Shown here one piece after another: positions 16,364-26,075 of a stretch of 64,000 nt of DNA. Source of the DNA: Lachnospiraceae bacterium (GTDB lineage: Bacteria; Bacillota; Clostridia; Lachnospirales; Lachnospiraceae). Position numbers and translations under genes: made by a program. The notes under the pieces are model-generated. The model ran no database searches. It was given only the letters and a program-made list of their open reading frames with translations, and was not told the DNA's origin. Location of the stretch: assembly GCA_017399685.1 (NCBI GenBank), contig JAFQBM010000028.1:62001-126000 (forward strand). The letters run 5' to 3'. Every line of letters starts with the position of its first letter. Position 1 is the first letter of the stretch.

Positions 16364-17840
16364 AGATTTCCTCCATATTCAGATATTCTCGCAATGTATT
16401 TGCAAGCTTTTCATACTGCTTTTCTTTAAAACTTTGATAATCTTCAAAAATACTGTTTTCTATTATAATCCCCTTTTTCTTCGCCAAAGCCTGCACCACT
16501 GCTGTAGCAATGCCGCATTTATCAAAAATCCCATGCACATAAGTTCCATACACATTTTTATTCCTGTCGGATACCATTATCTTTTTCTCCTGCAATGTAT
16601 CATTTTTAATTTGAATCTCTTTTCCACTCTCTAAAAATTCCGTTTTTCCCATGTGAATTTCATATCCTACATATTCAAGTCTGGAAAGATTAGAAAAAAC
16701 TCCGCCTAATTCGTGAAGCTTACCTTCCACCTGACATCTCACTTTTTCCTCCCTCAGTTCCGTAGCAACCGGAAGTAACTCCATTCCCCGTAACGTTCCT
16801 CCTTCTTCTACTCCTTCCGGATCCGTAATCACTTCTCCAAGCATCTGATAACCACCACAAATACCACAAACAGGTATTTCTTCTGCAAGTCTTTTCACTG
16901 CTGCCTCAAGACCATTCTGACGCATCCACTTTAAATCTCCCATTGTATTCTTACTTCCGGGCAATATAACCATATCCGGATGATGAAGCTCTGATACAGA
17001 AGTTATATAGCGTACAGATACTTCTTTCATCTGTTCAAACACATTGAAATCCGTAAAATTGGAGATTCTTGGATAGCGAATTACTGCAATATCAATACAA
17101 CTTTCTCCCTTTTTATCAAATCGTTCTGTCAGACTGTCCTCATCCTCTAATGCTAATTCCATATAAGGAACCACTCCGGCTACCGGAACTTGTCCCTTTT
17201 CCTCTAACATTACAATTCCGGGATCAAGTATTGTTTTATCTCCTCTGAATTTATTAATAATAAGCCCCTTTACTCTTTCTTTTTCTTCTTCTGTCAGTAA
17301 CATAAGTGTCCCTAAAAGCTGTGCAAACACTCCACCTCTGTCTATATCTCCTACTAAAAGTACCGGTGCATCCACCATTTCAGCCAGTCCCATATTGACA
17401 ATATCATTTTCCCTAAGATTAATTTCTGCCGGACTCCCTGCACCTTCTATCACAATAATATCTGCATACTCTTCCAATTTCTGAAACGCCTTTTTTATAT
17501 CCGGAATAAGCTGCTTCTTATATGCAAAGTAATCCTTTGCACTCATATTTCCTAGCACTTCTCCATTTACAATCACCTGTGAGCCTGTGTGATTGGTTGG
17601 CTTTAGTAAAATAGGGTTCATACAAACCATTGGTTTTATGCCCGCTGCCTCTGCCTGCATAACCTGTGCCCTGCCCATCTCCAGTCCTTCTTCCGTAATA
17701 AAAGAATTAAGTGCCATATTCTGTGATTTAAACGGAGCTACCCTATATCCGTCCTGCTTCAATATTCTACAAAGTCCTGCCACAAGAAAACTCTTCCCTG
17801 CATTGGACATTGTTCCCTGAATCATAATAACTTTTGACAT
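16332..17840 (-). CDS. cobQ: Cobyric acid synthase
   Basis: Glutamine-dependent amidation of four carboxylates (b, d, e, g) of adenosylcobyrinate diamide. The 502 residues comprise the synthetase domain ([64 protein letters not shown]) and the amidotransferase domain ([26 protein letters not shown] with the nucleophile Cys, and GTYVHGIFD with the His). I prefer ATG 17840; the in-frame TTG at 17849 lies only one base after the AAAGG. Confidence 0.96.
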   Translation of the reverse strand: MSKVIMIQGTMSNAGKSFLVAGLCRILKQDGYRVAPFKSQNMALNSFITEEGLEMGRAQVMQAEAAGIKPMVCMNPILLKPTNHTGSQVIVNGEVLGNMSAKDYFAYKKQLIPDIKKAFQKLEEYADIIVIEGAGSPAEINLRENDIVNMGLAEMVDAPVLLVGDIDRGGVFAQLLGTLMLLTEEEKERVKGLIINKFRGDKTILDPGIVMLEEKGQVPVAGVVPYMELALEDEDSLTERFDKKGESCIDIAVIRYPRISNFTDFNVFEQMKEVSVRYITSVSELHHPDMVILPGSKNTMGDLKWMRQNGLEAAVKRLAEEIPVCGICGGYQMLGEVITDPEGVEEGGTLRGMELLPVATELREEKVRCQVEGKLHELGGVFSNLSRLEYVGYEIHMGKTEFLESGKEIQIKNDTLQEKKIMVSDRNKNVYGTYVHGIFDKCGIATAVVQALAKKKGIIIENSIFEDYQSFKEKQYEKLANTLREYLNMEEIYGMLREAHLE

Positions 17841-17907
17841 ACTAACCAAGCCTTTCCTATTTGCTATCTGGCTACTGTGTAAACAGTTACCTGTGGGTTT
17901 CTGTTTC

Positions 17908-19011
17908 CTACTCTGCTATCTCTACTGCTTTTCCACTCTGCCTTGCATATTCAAGCAGTTCTTTATTTGCAATTTCCAGACTTCCGAATTGTTCTCTACA
18001 ACATATTACCTTGCTACAGGAGTCTATCGCTTTCTTTGCCTGTTCTAAAATACCCTTGTCCACAGGTTCAAATGCTCTCACAATAATCACCTCTGTTGCC
18101 AATGCTCTTGCCGTAGGAAAATCCAAATCATTCTCATAAATAATTCCTGTTACAAAGACTTTTCTTTCCCGCTGCAATTTACGGTATGTACTTCTTCCAC
18201 TGCCGCCACCTGCAATCACAAATATATCCGCATTCCCTTTTGGTGGCTCAAGCTCCATACTTCCATTTTCTTCATCGAAACTTCCTGTTTCTATACCAAA
18301 AAGAGACTTGATATAGCCTGCCTGAAAAATATCTTCCGGCTTTCCAAACCGTTCCACGTACTCTCCGTTTACACACAAGATTCTATCTGAAACTCTCTCA
18401 GCCAACTCCAACTCATGAATTGACATTATAACAGTCAATCCTTTTCTTATCCGTAATTCCTGTAACAGGGATAAAAATTCCAGCTTATATTTCACATCCA
18501 AGGACGACGTAGGCTCGTCCAGAATAATAATCTCCGGTTCCTGACAAATTGCTTTGGCAAGCATAACTCGCTGCCTTTGCCCATCACTGATTTTCGTAAA
18601 ATCCTGATTTCTTATTTCTGTTACATGGACTAGCTCCATTGCTTCTTCGATGACGGTATCATCTTCTTTGGATAAAATCCCAAAATGCCCAGTATAAGGA
18701 TACCTGCCTGTGGCGACCACATCCTCACAGGTCATTAATTCCGTTTTTAACTTTTCTGTAAATACGACTGCCATTCTCTGTGAAAGTTCTGTCCCTGACA
18801 TCTGAGCCATTTCTTTTTTATCCAGATATACCGCTCCACCAATGAGTTTAAGCTGCTTTGCAATGCTTTTTAATATAGTGGATTTCCCTGCTCCGTTTGG
18901 ACCAATCAAGGTCAGTATTTCTCCTTTATTCAATCCAATCTCTATCTTCTGAATCAGCGGTTTTCCCTGATAGCCAACACTCATCTGCTCTGTTTTAAAA
19001 TAATATTTCAT
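17908..19011 (-). CDS. btuD: Corrinoid/iron-type ABC transporter ATPase with extra C-terminal domain
   Basis: 367 residues. Residues 1-245 are a FecE/BtuD-type ATPase: Walker [10 protein letters not shown] (37-45), signature SDGQRQR (142-148), Walker B IIILDEP and the H-loop MSIHE near 199. Residues about 261-367 form an added domain starting [19 protein letters not shown], rich in beta-alpha alternation and Cys (CSKVICCRE). It looks like a Rossmann or P-loop-like fold and is not part of ordinary BtuD (about 250 residues). It overlaps the permease stop (GTGATG); ATG 19011 has GAGG six bases upstream. Substrate is inferred from the riboswitch operon. Confidence 0.88.
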   Translation of the reverse strand: MKYYFKTEQMSVGYQGKPLIQKIEIGLNKGEILTLIGPNGAGKSTILKSIAKQLKLIGGAVYLDKKEMAQMSGTELSQRMAVVFTEKLKTELMTCEDVVATGRYPYTGHFGILSKEDDTVIEEAMELVHVTEIRNQDFTKISDGQRQRVMLAKAICQEPEIIILDEPTSSLDVKYKLEFLSLLQELRIRKGLTVIMSIHELELAERVSDRILCVNGEYVERFGKPEDIFQAGYIKSLFGIETGSFDEENGSMELEPPKGNADIFVIAGGGSGRSTYRKLQRERKVFVTGIIYENDLDFPTARALATEVIIVRAFEPVDKGILEQAKKAIDSCSKVICCREQFGSLEIANKELLEYARQSGKAVEIAE

Positions 19012-20039
19012 CACACAGCCCTCTCTTTTTTATGCTTTGCCATAACCCATAAAACAACCGGCGCACCAAAAATGGCTGTAACCGTACTGATACTTAGTTC
19101 TGTTGGAGCAAGTATTGTCCTTGCAAGCAAATCACAGAACAAACAAAACACACTTCCACCTAAGAAACAGCCAGGTATCATCAAAATTGGCTTTACTGTT
19201 CCAAGCAGCTTTTTAACCAAATGAGGTGTTGCAATTCCAACGAATGAAATCGGTCCTGCAAAGGCTACAATACAAGCCGACAAAATACTTGATAAAATCA
19301 CAAGAAATAATCTTAAAAGTCGAATATTTATTCCCATATTCTGTGCATACACTTCCCCAAGCTGATATGCAAAAAGTGGCTTTGATAATAGAAAAACTGC
19401 TATAAAAGTAACAGTAACCACGACTGCCATAACTTTCACATTATCCCATGTCATACCGGAAAAGCTGCCCTGTGACCAATTATGTAAATTTACAATATCT
19501 GCATCATCCGCAAAGGTTACGACCAATTCCGTTATTGCAGAACAAATATACCCAATCATAACACCGCTAACAACCAGCATTGACATTCCTTTTACTCTGC
19601 GTGATAGCAGCAGAACAAATCCCATAGACAACATTGCTCCCACAAATGCAGCAATAATCATATCTGCGGAAGTAACTCTGATTGATCTTCCCATGAGAAA
19701 TACCATGACCAGTGCTACCACCATTTTTGCTCCCGAAGAAATACCAAGAACAAATGGACCTGCTATGGGATTATGAAAAAAGGTCTGTAACAAATATCCC
19801 GCCAGTGCCAATGCTCCTCCAAGTATAGTAACTGCCAGTGTTCTCGGAAGTCGTATATCCCACAGAATTCTCTCTACCGCTTCATTATTCCCTTGTCCGG
19901 TCAATGTTCCCAATATTTCAGGCAATGTAATACTCACACTTCCAATACAGATATTGAGAGCCCAAAATATAAGGGTTCCAATACCAAGAAAAATAAAAGC
20001 TGCTATATATCTGTATTTTCTGCTTTTTTGCATAGCCAC
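19011..20039 (-). CDS. btuC: FecCD-family ABC transporter permease (corrinoid uptake)
   Basis: Membrane subunit of a type II importer; 342 residues with about ten hydrophobic helices. Typical blocks are DIRLPRTLAVTILGGALALAG at about 60-80 (split by helices), QTFFHNPIAGPFVLGISSGA, GVMIGYICSAI, NWSQGSFSG, and the ATPase-contact region ISFVGIATPHLVK. The GTG at 20039 follows AAAGG by seven bases; an ATG is two codons later. It sits between btuF and btuD, and the riboswitch context makes cobalamin or cobinamide the likely substrate. Confidence 0.88.
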   Translation of the reverse strand: MAMQKSRKYRYIAAFIFLGIGTLIFWALNICIGSVSITLPEILGTLTGQGNNEAVERILWDIRLPRTLAVTILGGALALAGYLLQTFFHNPIAGPFVLGISSGAKMVVALVMVFLMGRSIRVTSADMIIAAFVGAMLSMGFVLLLSRRVKGMSMLVVSGVMIGYICSAITELVVTFADDADIVNLHNWSQGSFSGMTWDNVKVMAVVVTVTFIAVFLLSKPLFAYQLGEVYAQNMGINIRLLRLFLVILSSILSACIVAFAGPISFVGIATPHLVKKLLGTVKPILMIPGCFLGGSVFCLFCDLLARTILAPTELSISTVTAIFGAPVVLWVMAKHKKERAV

Positions 20040-20055
20040 TACATCACCTTTCTTT

Positions 20056-21219
20056 TTATTCTAAGCGGAAAAGATAGTGCATATTATCTTCTCCTTCGCC
20101 TAGTAATATGGCATGAATATCTTCTATTAAGTATCCTATTGCCAAGGATTGTTGGTACATATCATTCGTAGTACACCAGACATTTCCTTCCTGCACCGCT
20201 TTAAAATCCTCTAAAAACTCACATTTATCAAGAAGCTCCTCCATACTGGAAACCCCTCCATCAATAGAACTGTTATAGATTAGAAAATCTGCATCTTTTG
20301 CACCATTATAAAACTCCTCTACCTGCATATTCATAGTAGAACGCTTCGTTTCGGAATCGCCCAGATTTTCAAAAATATACTTTCCTCCTGCAAGCTCTAT
20401 CATCTTTGGTACATAATCAGAGGATTGTCTCACCTGCACCAACCCATTTGATGTGACAAAAAAGAAAGCAACTGTCTGTTCTGTTTTTTCGTCCGCCGAT
20501 ACTCTGTCTAAAATTGCAGTCTGTTCTTCAAATATTTGCTCTGCTTCCTCTTCTTTGCCAAGCAAAGCTCCAAAAAATTTAATCCACTCCACTCTTCCTA
20601 ATGGATGAGATTCGTAACTGGAATATTCAATCATAACAGGTATGCCGAAATCTTCCAGCTTTTCAATGACTTCCGGCGAATGTGAAATCATTCTGTTTTC
20701 TATTGCAAGGGTACAGCCCTCTGAAACAAGCAGTTCATAATCTGGTTTGCTATATTTACCCGCATAGAGCATATCTCCATTTTCCATGGCTTCTTTTGCT
20801 TCTTCCACATACCAATTCTCCACCTTCTGGCCGGAAAAAGTAATCGCATCCAGACCATCTAATTCACTGAACATATCCATGACGGCAGATGCTACCAGAT
20901 AGAGGTCCTTCATAGGTCGCTGTAACACTACAATGTCTTTTTCTAAGTTTTCAGGAATATCTTTATTCTCTGGAACAATTAAAAATCTTTGTCCATCTAC
21001 TGTCGTTGTCAGCATAGTATAGCCACCCTCGTAGTAATCTACTGTAAAATTTTCAGCATATTGAAGCTCCATACTGCTTTCATAAACAAGTGACGATTCT
21101 GTTTTGTTGTCCTGCAAATTATCTGCATAATCGGAAGAAGGACTGCCACAACCCACAAGCCCCAGCAGTCCCATCAAAAACAGACATATTGCAATGATTG
21201 TTTTTTTTCTTCTTCTCAT
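20056..21219 (-). CDS. btuF: Substrate-binding lipoprotein of the corrinoid importer
   Basis: 387 residues with a lipoprotein signal: MRRRKKTII, a hydrophobic core, and LVGC with lipidated Cys24. The mature part follows the class III (BtuF/FhuD-like) layout of two lobes joined by a helix: PMKDLYLVASAVMDMFSEL in the first lobe and VRQSSDYVPKMIELAGGKYIFENLG in the second. Expected location is the outer face of the membrane, delivering corrinoid to BtuCD. The ATG at 21219 has GAGG upstream. It follows the tandem-domain lipoprotein gene by 13 bases. Confidence 0.85.
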   Translation of the reverse strand: MRRRKKTIIAICLFLMGLLGLVGCGSPSSDYADNLQDNKTESSLVYESSMELQYAENFTVDYYEGGYTMLTTTVDGQRFLIVPENKDIPENLEKDIVVLQRPMKDLYLVASAVMDMFSELDGLDAITFSGQKVENWYVEEAKEAMENGDMLYAGKYSKPDYELLVSEGCTLAIENRMISHSPEVIEKLEDFGIPVMIEYSSYESHPLGRVEWIKFFGALLGKEEEAEQIFEEQTAILDRVSADEKTEQTVAFFFVTSNGLVQVRQSSDYVPKMIELAGGKYIFENLGDSETKRSTMNMQVEEFYNGAKDADFLIYNSSIDGGVSSMEELLDKCEFLEDFKAVQEGNVWCTTNDMYQQSLAIGYLIEDIHAILLGEGEDNMHYLFRLE

Positions 21220-21232
21220 TTTCCAGTACCTC

Positions 21233-22120
21233 TTATTCTGCTGCTTTCATAGTATCAGAATGAAATGTAAGAGTATACTCAATCTCATGCGGTGTACTCA
21301 TTGCCACTGTATCACCAATCACATCTATCGGCTCATCAAAAACCAGCACCGGAATCTCAAAAACGGAATTTCCCTCTGTATTTACTGGCAGATACTTTTC
21401 CCCATCTACAATCATATAATCATAGTTCGGGCTGCTCCACCGTATCGTCGCAGTCATTGTTCCTTCTGAAACAACAACTGTTGCCGGAGATAAAACCTCT
21501 GCTTTACCACTTCCACCTTCAAAAGTAAGTTCAATAGTATAGCTGCCATCTTCCAATTCCCCGACATTAAACACCTGTACTGTTTCCTCCTGCACTGGCA
21601 CCGGATTGGAAACAATAACCTTATGGTCATACCATTTCCCTTTTGTTCCAATCAGTGCTACATCAAATTCTTCATCTAACACAGGAACAGGTATGTCATA
21701 ACCATAAACATCATCCACCCAGCCATCACTATATGTAACCGTATCTACTGTCGGGTAAAGCAGCTCTGCCCCTTCCTTCTGTGCGTTTTCTGCCAATCCA
21801 ACATAAAGGTTCACAATATTTTTCGAGCCTAAAGAAATATGAACTGTCATTTCTCCATTCTCTACTGTCAATGTTCCTTTGCCATCATATGCTTCGTTTA
21901 CACGAAACATAGAATTGTCCGTATTAAATTCTACTGTATATACGCCATCCGACAATTCCGCTTTTGTTGATGATTCTACTTCTGTTTTTTCACTTTCTGA
22001 TACAGAAACTTTAGTTTCTGTATCAGAAGATGTCTGTTCACTATTTGTTTCGGAACATCCACCAAACAACATACCTGTCAGCAATAATATTCCTAATACT
22101 GCACTCCGTTTTTTCTTCAT
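21233..22120 (-). CDS. Lipoprotein with two NEAT-like domains
   Basis: 295 residues, lipobox FGGC with Cys22, then a Ser/Glu/Thr linker to about residue 55. Two related beta-rich domains follow: residues 58-172 (DGVYTVEF, NGEMTVHISL, YDIPVPVLDE) and 191-287 (DGSYTIEL, EGTMTATIRW, FEIPVLVFDE, TPHEIEYTL). The pattern recalls NEAT haem-binding domains, but I cannot confirm the haem motif, so the name is tentative. Being between cbiK and btuF under a B12 riboswitch suggests binding of a tetrapyrrole or corrinoid outside the cell. Confidence 0.7.
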   Translation of the reverse strand: MKKKRSAVLGILLLTGMLFGGCSETNSEQTSSDTETKVSVSESEKTEVESSTKAELSDGVYTVEFNTDNSMFRVNEAYDGKGTLTVENGEMTVHISLGSKNIVNLYVGLAENAQKEGAELLYPTVDTVTYSDGWVDDVYGYDIPVPVLDEEFDVALIGTKGKWYDHKVIVSNPVPVQEETVQVFNVGELEDGSYTIELTFEGGSGKAEVLSPATVVVSEGTMTATIRWSSPNYDYMIVDGEKYLPVNTEGNSVFEIPVLVFDEPIDVIGDTVAMSTPHEIEYTLTFHSDTMKAAE

Positions 22121-22129
22121 GATAATCCC

Positions 22130-23362
22130 CTACTGTTCCATAGCTGCTTTTGTATGCTCTACATACATCTGCTGAATAGCCTCAATTCGTCCAAGACCTG
22201 CAACCTGCGTATCAACACTTTCAAATTTTCCAGATGAATTAAACATACTTAACCAAGAATCTTCATCCTCCCCAGCCATATCGTTATTTGCATGATCTCC
22301 TGCTACAACCATCAACGGACGAAGAACAACTTTTGTATAACCTGCTTCTGAAATCGCCTCAATAATTGCCTCAGCAGAAAAAGCTTCATCACCTTCTACT
22401 GTTCCAACAAATACATTGTCATACCCAAGTGCTTCCATCTGAGTCTGCATCTGATTGTATGATACCATTGCTGTGTGATGTGTACCATGTCCCATATAAA
22501 CAAATGCTACACCATCTTCTTTCGCTGCTTCGATACTGTCATATCCAGCTTCTTTTACCGCTTCCTCTGTAATGATTTCAGCAACCGCCTGCTTGTCCTC
22601 ATTGATTACAGTTGCATCTGAACCAACTTCGCCAAGTAATGGTTCTGCAATACGAACTGTTTCAAACTTGTCTTTATATGCTTCAATTGTTTCCACCATT
22701 TCATCATATTCTGCACCGCTCATCAAATGAGTTGGCTGAATAACAAGGTTTTTCACTTCGTTTGCAACTGCACGTTCAAGAGCCTGAGCAATATTGTCGA
22801 TAAACTCTCCATCACGCGCCTGAACATGGTTGATGATAATCTGTGCTGTAAATGCTCTTCTTACAGACCAATCAGGATACGCTTCCTGCAATGCATCTTC
22901 AATTCCCTTAATATCAGCAACACGGCTGTCATTAAAAGATGTACCAAAGCTAACTACCAAAATTTCATTTTCACCAATTTCATCCTGATTGCGGGCATCA
23001 TCTAGAGATGCATCGCCTGTATCCCGGCCAAAATAGTCAGAATCTGCTTCTTCACCTTCAACAAGCTCCTTCTGGTCATCTGTTAATGCATCCCATGCAG
23101 CCTTTGCATCTGCACACTGTTTATCTGTTTCATCTGTTCTTTCCTGAACATAAATTGCATCAATCAACGCTGCCACTTCATCGGCTGCTGCCTGATCTGC
23201 ATCTACCTCTGCTTCCGCATCAGAAGATTCTTCTGTCTCACTCTGTGTACTTTCTACTGTTTCTGAATTCTGTGTTGATGTTTCCTCACTGTTGCCACAT
23301 CCTGTTATACAGAATGCTCCCATTAATGTTGTCATTAATAACGCTACTACTCTTTTTTTCAT
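22130..23362 (-). CDS. cbiK: Exported (lipoprotein) sirohydrochlorin cobaltochelatase
   Basis: 410 residues. The N-terminus is a lipoprotein signal (MKKRVVALLM, CITGC with Cys22), followed by an acidic, low-complexity linker to about residue 60. CbiK proper starts near 132 with EILVVSFGTSFNDSR. The metal-binding His are in GHGTHH (291-296) and GDHANNDMAG (355-364), matching the CbiK active-site pair. Cytosolic CbiK is about 265 residues, so the exported form is extended. AAGGAGG precedes the ATG. It is the first gene after the riboswitch. Confidence 0.92.
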   Translation of the reverse strand: MKKRVVALLMTTLMGAFCITGCGNSEETSTQNSETVESTQSETEESSDAEAEVDADQAAADEVAALIDAIYVQERTDETDKQCADAKAAWDALTDDQKELVEGEEADSDYFGRDTGDASLDDARNQDEIGENEILVVSFGTSFNDSRVADIKGIEDALQEAYPDWSVRRAFTAQIIINHVQARDGEFIDNIAQALERAVANEVKNLVIQPTHLMSGAEYDEMVETIEAYKDKFETVRIAEPLLGEVGSDATVINEDKQAVAEIITEEAVKEAGYDSIEAAKEDGVAFVYMGHGTHHTAMVSYNQMQTQMEALGYDNVFVGTVEGDEAFSAEAIIEAISEAGYTKVVLRPLMVVAGDHANNDMAGEDEDSWLSMFNSSGKFESVDTQVAGLGRIEAIQQMYVEHTKAAMEQ

Positions 23363-23442
23363 GTTTCCTCCTTCGGCAGTTTCATCTGCCTTTATATTGT
23401 TTTTTAATATCTATGGTAGAAACAATGTTTAGGCAGCACAAC

Positions 23443-23476
23443 TAAAAAACCCTTTGCCTATACAGGTAAAGGGTTT
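23443..23476 (-). terminator. Riboswitch-linked intrinsic terminator (expression platform)
   Basis: On the minus strand AAACCCTTTACCT pairs with AGGCAAAGGGTTT across a short loop, and a run of six T follows. It lies between the riboswitch aptamer (ends 23579) and the cbiK start (23362), the position expected for a B12-controlled transcription attenuator. Confidence 0.85.
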
Positions 23477-23578
23477 GCACACAAAAGAAGCATACAGAAA
23501 AATCAAGGAAAATGAAATTTCCATACTCTTAAACGTACAACCAATTTTACTCGTGGTCTGAAACAATCGTTTCTGTAC

Positions 23579-23758
23579 AGCATTTAGGCAGGTCTCCCGA
23601 CTTGAAGATCATCACATCAGCCATCTTCCCAGTTTCCCAGTGATATATCGGCTTCAGTTCCCTAATTACGGTGACGAGTTCGTACAGGACTTACACCTGT
23701 TTCCCTTTTCACCAGAGCCAATCCATTACATATTAGATTTCTCTGACACCTAACTGCT
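23579..23758 (-). promoter_or_regulatory. Cobalamin riboswitch
   Basis: On the minus strand the core elements are present in order: AAGGGAAACAGGTG and AAGTCCTG, the GCCGATATATCACTGG region, and the B12-box-like GTCGGGAGACCTGCC. The closing P1 stem is AGCAGTTAGG (23749-23758) with CCTAAATGCT (23579-23588), one mismatch. Binding of (adenosyl)cobalamin is expected to favour the terminator at 23443-23476 and shut down the operon. Confidence 0.96.
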
Positions 23759-23776
23759 CCATATTCAATTCGCATA

Positions 23777-23805
23777 ATTTTATCATATAAAGTTAAATTT
23801 TTCAA
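23777..23805 (-). promoter_or_regulatory. Promoter of the cobalamin operon
   Basis: Minus-strand TTGAAA (23800-23805) and TAAAAT (23777-23782) are spaced by 17 bases. The predicted start near 23770 falls just before the first riboswitch stem. This makes a transcript of about 20.9 kb down to the terminator near 2860. The rest of 23810-23956 shows no other feature. Confidence 0.75.
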
Positions 23806-23956
23806 CCTTATTCTACAGTATATTACACTTTCTTTTTTTCAAATTATTTTCAGATTGATAATAGTATAACGCTCTCTTCTGTAATATTTCCTGTTTTTGC
23901 TACTGTTACTACGTATTTTAACTGTTGCAATGTCATTATAAATCTCCTAGCAAAAT

Positions 23957-25360
23957 TTACCTGTCATATGCCTGTATATACACAAAGTTTTCATTATCTC
24001 TATCCATATGATACTCCATATTCGTCATAGCTTCCAGGAAATCTTGTCCTCTAGATTCTACCGGAACCACCTTCATTCCAAGTTCACGTTCCACTTCCTC
24101 CACTGTCATATCATCTAAAAAAACTTGTTCTCCCATCCTCAGCATATTAGATGGTATATTTAATATATTACCAAGCTCTAGTCCTTCCTTCTGTCGTTCC
24201 TTCATCTGCTTTACCAAATCATGCCCTGTAATTAATCCTGATACGGTAATTGTCTCGCCAAAAAAGTCATTTCTTATACTGATAATATGTATCGTCAAAC
24301 CTGGAAATTTTTCCTTCACCTGTTCTGCAAAAGACTGTAAGGTAGAATAAGTCAATTTTCCTGTTGCAATCGTCACAATCCGATGCAGACGATTCTTTAA
24401 TTTAGAATATTTTTTACTCTTTATTAATTGCTCCAATGCTTCCTCAAATTCATTGACAAACAACCGCATCATTCCTACTCCATTTTCTAGCTGAATGTAA
24501 CCATCGTATCTTTCTTCTTCCGGAAACTCACGTTCCGCATTGATATACCATTCATCACTGGCATGGATAAAATGAAGACCAAACTCATCATAAAACCGCT
24601 GTTGATAACTTTCAATTAAATCAATGACTGCCCCTGCTTCTTCTTTGTTAAATAATTCCAACGGATATAAACCTTCCCGGTATTTTGTAATACCTGCCGG
24701 AACCACAGATACACTTCTCATAAATGGGAGATACTTAGATAAATCCTCTATTGTCCTCTTAAGTTCTTCTCCATCATTTACGTTTTTGCAACATACTATC
24801 TGACCATTCATTTCTATATGTCCTTCATACAGCCTGTCCAAATATTTTAATTTTTCGCCAGCAAATCTGTTATGTAACATTTTGCAACGTAATTCTGGGT
24901 TCGTTGTCTGAACAGAAATATTTATGGGTGCTAAATTCATACGAATAATTCTATCTATATCTTTCTCTTTCATGTTCGTCATGGTAATGTAATTTCCCTG
25001 AAGAAACGAAAGCCTGGAATCATCGTCCTTAAAATACAACGTTTCTCTCATTCCAGGTGGCATCTGATCTATAAAACAAAAGATACAATTATTGCTGCAG
25101 GAACGATATTCACTCATTAAGGCATTTTCAAATTCAATCCCTAAATCATCATCATACTCTTTCTCAATTTCAAAAAGCCACTCTTCTCCATCCGGTTTCC
25201 TTATAACAGCTTCCAAATATTCATCTTTCATCAAAAAGCGATAATCAAATATATCTTCTATTTCCTCGTTATTGATGGATAATAATACATCTCCAACCTC
25301 TATTTCTAATTCTTCTGCAATAGAACCTGCTTCCACAGATTTTATAATATGTTCCTTCAT
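23957..25360 (-). CDS. DUF512-family radical-SAM-like Fe-S protein with N-terminal PDZ
   Basis: 467 residues. Residues about 1-65 form a PDZ-like domain (GSIAEELEIEVGDVLLSINN). CSNNCIFCF places C88, C92 and C95 in a CxxxCxxC Fe-S motif. GNYITMTNMKEKDIDR and INISVQTTNPELR follow, and the C-terminal DUF512 part contains TGKLTYSTL and ITVSGLITGHDLV. The family is widespread in Clostridia, cytosolic, and without settled function; from memory it is often near der/engA. AGTGGAG lies rather far (13 bases) from ATG 25360. It does not look like part of the B12 unit, which starts downstream of it at its own promoter. Confidence 0.88.
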   Translation of the reverse strand: MKEHIIKSVEAGSIAEELEIEVGDVLLSINNEEIEDIFDYRFLMKDEYLEAVIRKPDGEEWLFEIEKEYDDDLGIEFENALMSEYRSCSNNCIFCFIDQMPPGMRETLYFKDDDSRLSFLQGNYITMTNMKEKDIDRIIRMNLAPINISVQTTNPELRCKMLHNRFAGEKLKYLDRLYEGHIEMNGQIVCCKNVNDGEELKRTIEDLSKYLPFMRSVSVVPAGITKYREGLYPLELFNKEEAGAVIDLIESYQQRFYDEFGLHFIHASDEWYINAEREFPEEERYDGYIQLENGVGMMRLFVNEFEEALEQLIKSKKYSKLKNRLHRIVTIATGKLTYSTLQSFAEQVKEKFPGLTIHIISIRNDFFGETITVSGLITGHDLVKQMKERQKEGLELGNILNIPSNMLRMGEQVFLDDMTVEEVERELGMKVVPVESRGQDFLEAMTNMEYHMDRDNENFVYIQAYDR

Positions 25361-25422
25361 CTTTGATCATAGTCTCCACTTTTCTTTTTATCTGATTATT
25401 CAAATTTCTAGTTTAATTAGCA

Positions 25423-25456
25423 ATAGAGGTAACTGCATTCCGCAAATTACCTCTAT
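25423..25456. repeat. Perfect 10-bp hairpin upstream of the DUF512 gene
   Basis: ATAGAGGTAA (25423-25432) and TTACCTCTAT (25447-25456) pair perfectly around a 14-base loop. Neither strand has a convincing T-run after it. It could be a 5' leader hairpin of the DUF512 mRNA or a relic at the end of the decayed ABC gene. Confidence 0.45.
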
Positions 25457-25674
25457 CAATATCATCTCTTTCATAATTTACAACAAACTGCCGCACTCAT
25501 TATTTTAGGTAGCATTAATACAAGCTTCCCACACACTATTTTTGTTTGATATTATACTTCTTCTAAGTCACATTGTATAATACAAATAAAATGAGGTTTG
25601 TCATAGTTTTTAGCTATATCAGAACAATTTATTATTTTTATTTCTATTCCTCTGATTTTTTAGATAAAAAACAA

Positions 25675-26075
25675 TCATTCTGCTCCCAATTTCCAGCTTC
25701 CTGCTATCTCTCTGGCATTTACAAATCTCTCATAGATTCCACCCTGCTTCATAAGTTCCTCATGTTTTCCCTATTCCACAATCTTCCCCGATTATAGTTT
25801 CGTAACCATTCGGAAGTTGCATAATAAAATCATGACAGCAGGCCTTTTGCGCAGCTTCTATTACTTGTTCCATGGAAGCTCTAAAATTTCTTTTGCCTTA
25901 TCTACCACGAAGTCCACCACACGAAGTAAAGAAGAAAACATTCCTGCATTGTCAAGCCCTGTATACATGATAAAGGAACTAATCATCATAACGATACATT
26001 CCGAAAGCTCCATGCTGTTATTAATTAAAAACCAGACAGACATCATACTCATTACCACACCAATGGCTTTGAAAA
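25675..26075 (-). pseudogene. Remnant of an ABC exporter (MsbA/MDR type) with internal deletions
   Basis: Reading the minus strand, pieces of one ABC exporter appear in order. First FKAIGVVMSMMSVWFLINNS and MYTGLDNAG, SSLLRVVDFVVDKAKEILELP, a late membrane segment and linker. Then, in another frame near 25800-25850, KACCHDFIMQLPNGYETIIGED, the stretch between Walker A and the signature. Then IVE-stop-GKHEELMKQGG and IYERFVNAREIAGSWKLGAE, the C-terminus, ending at TGA 25675. Walker A, signature and Walker B are all deleted, and a TAG replaces the expected Gln. It cannot be functional. Confidence 0.85.
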
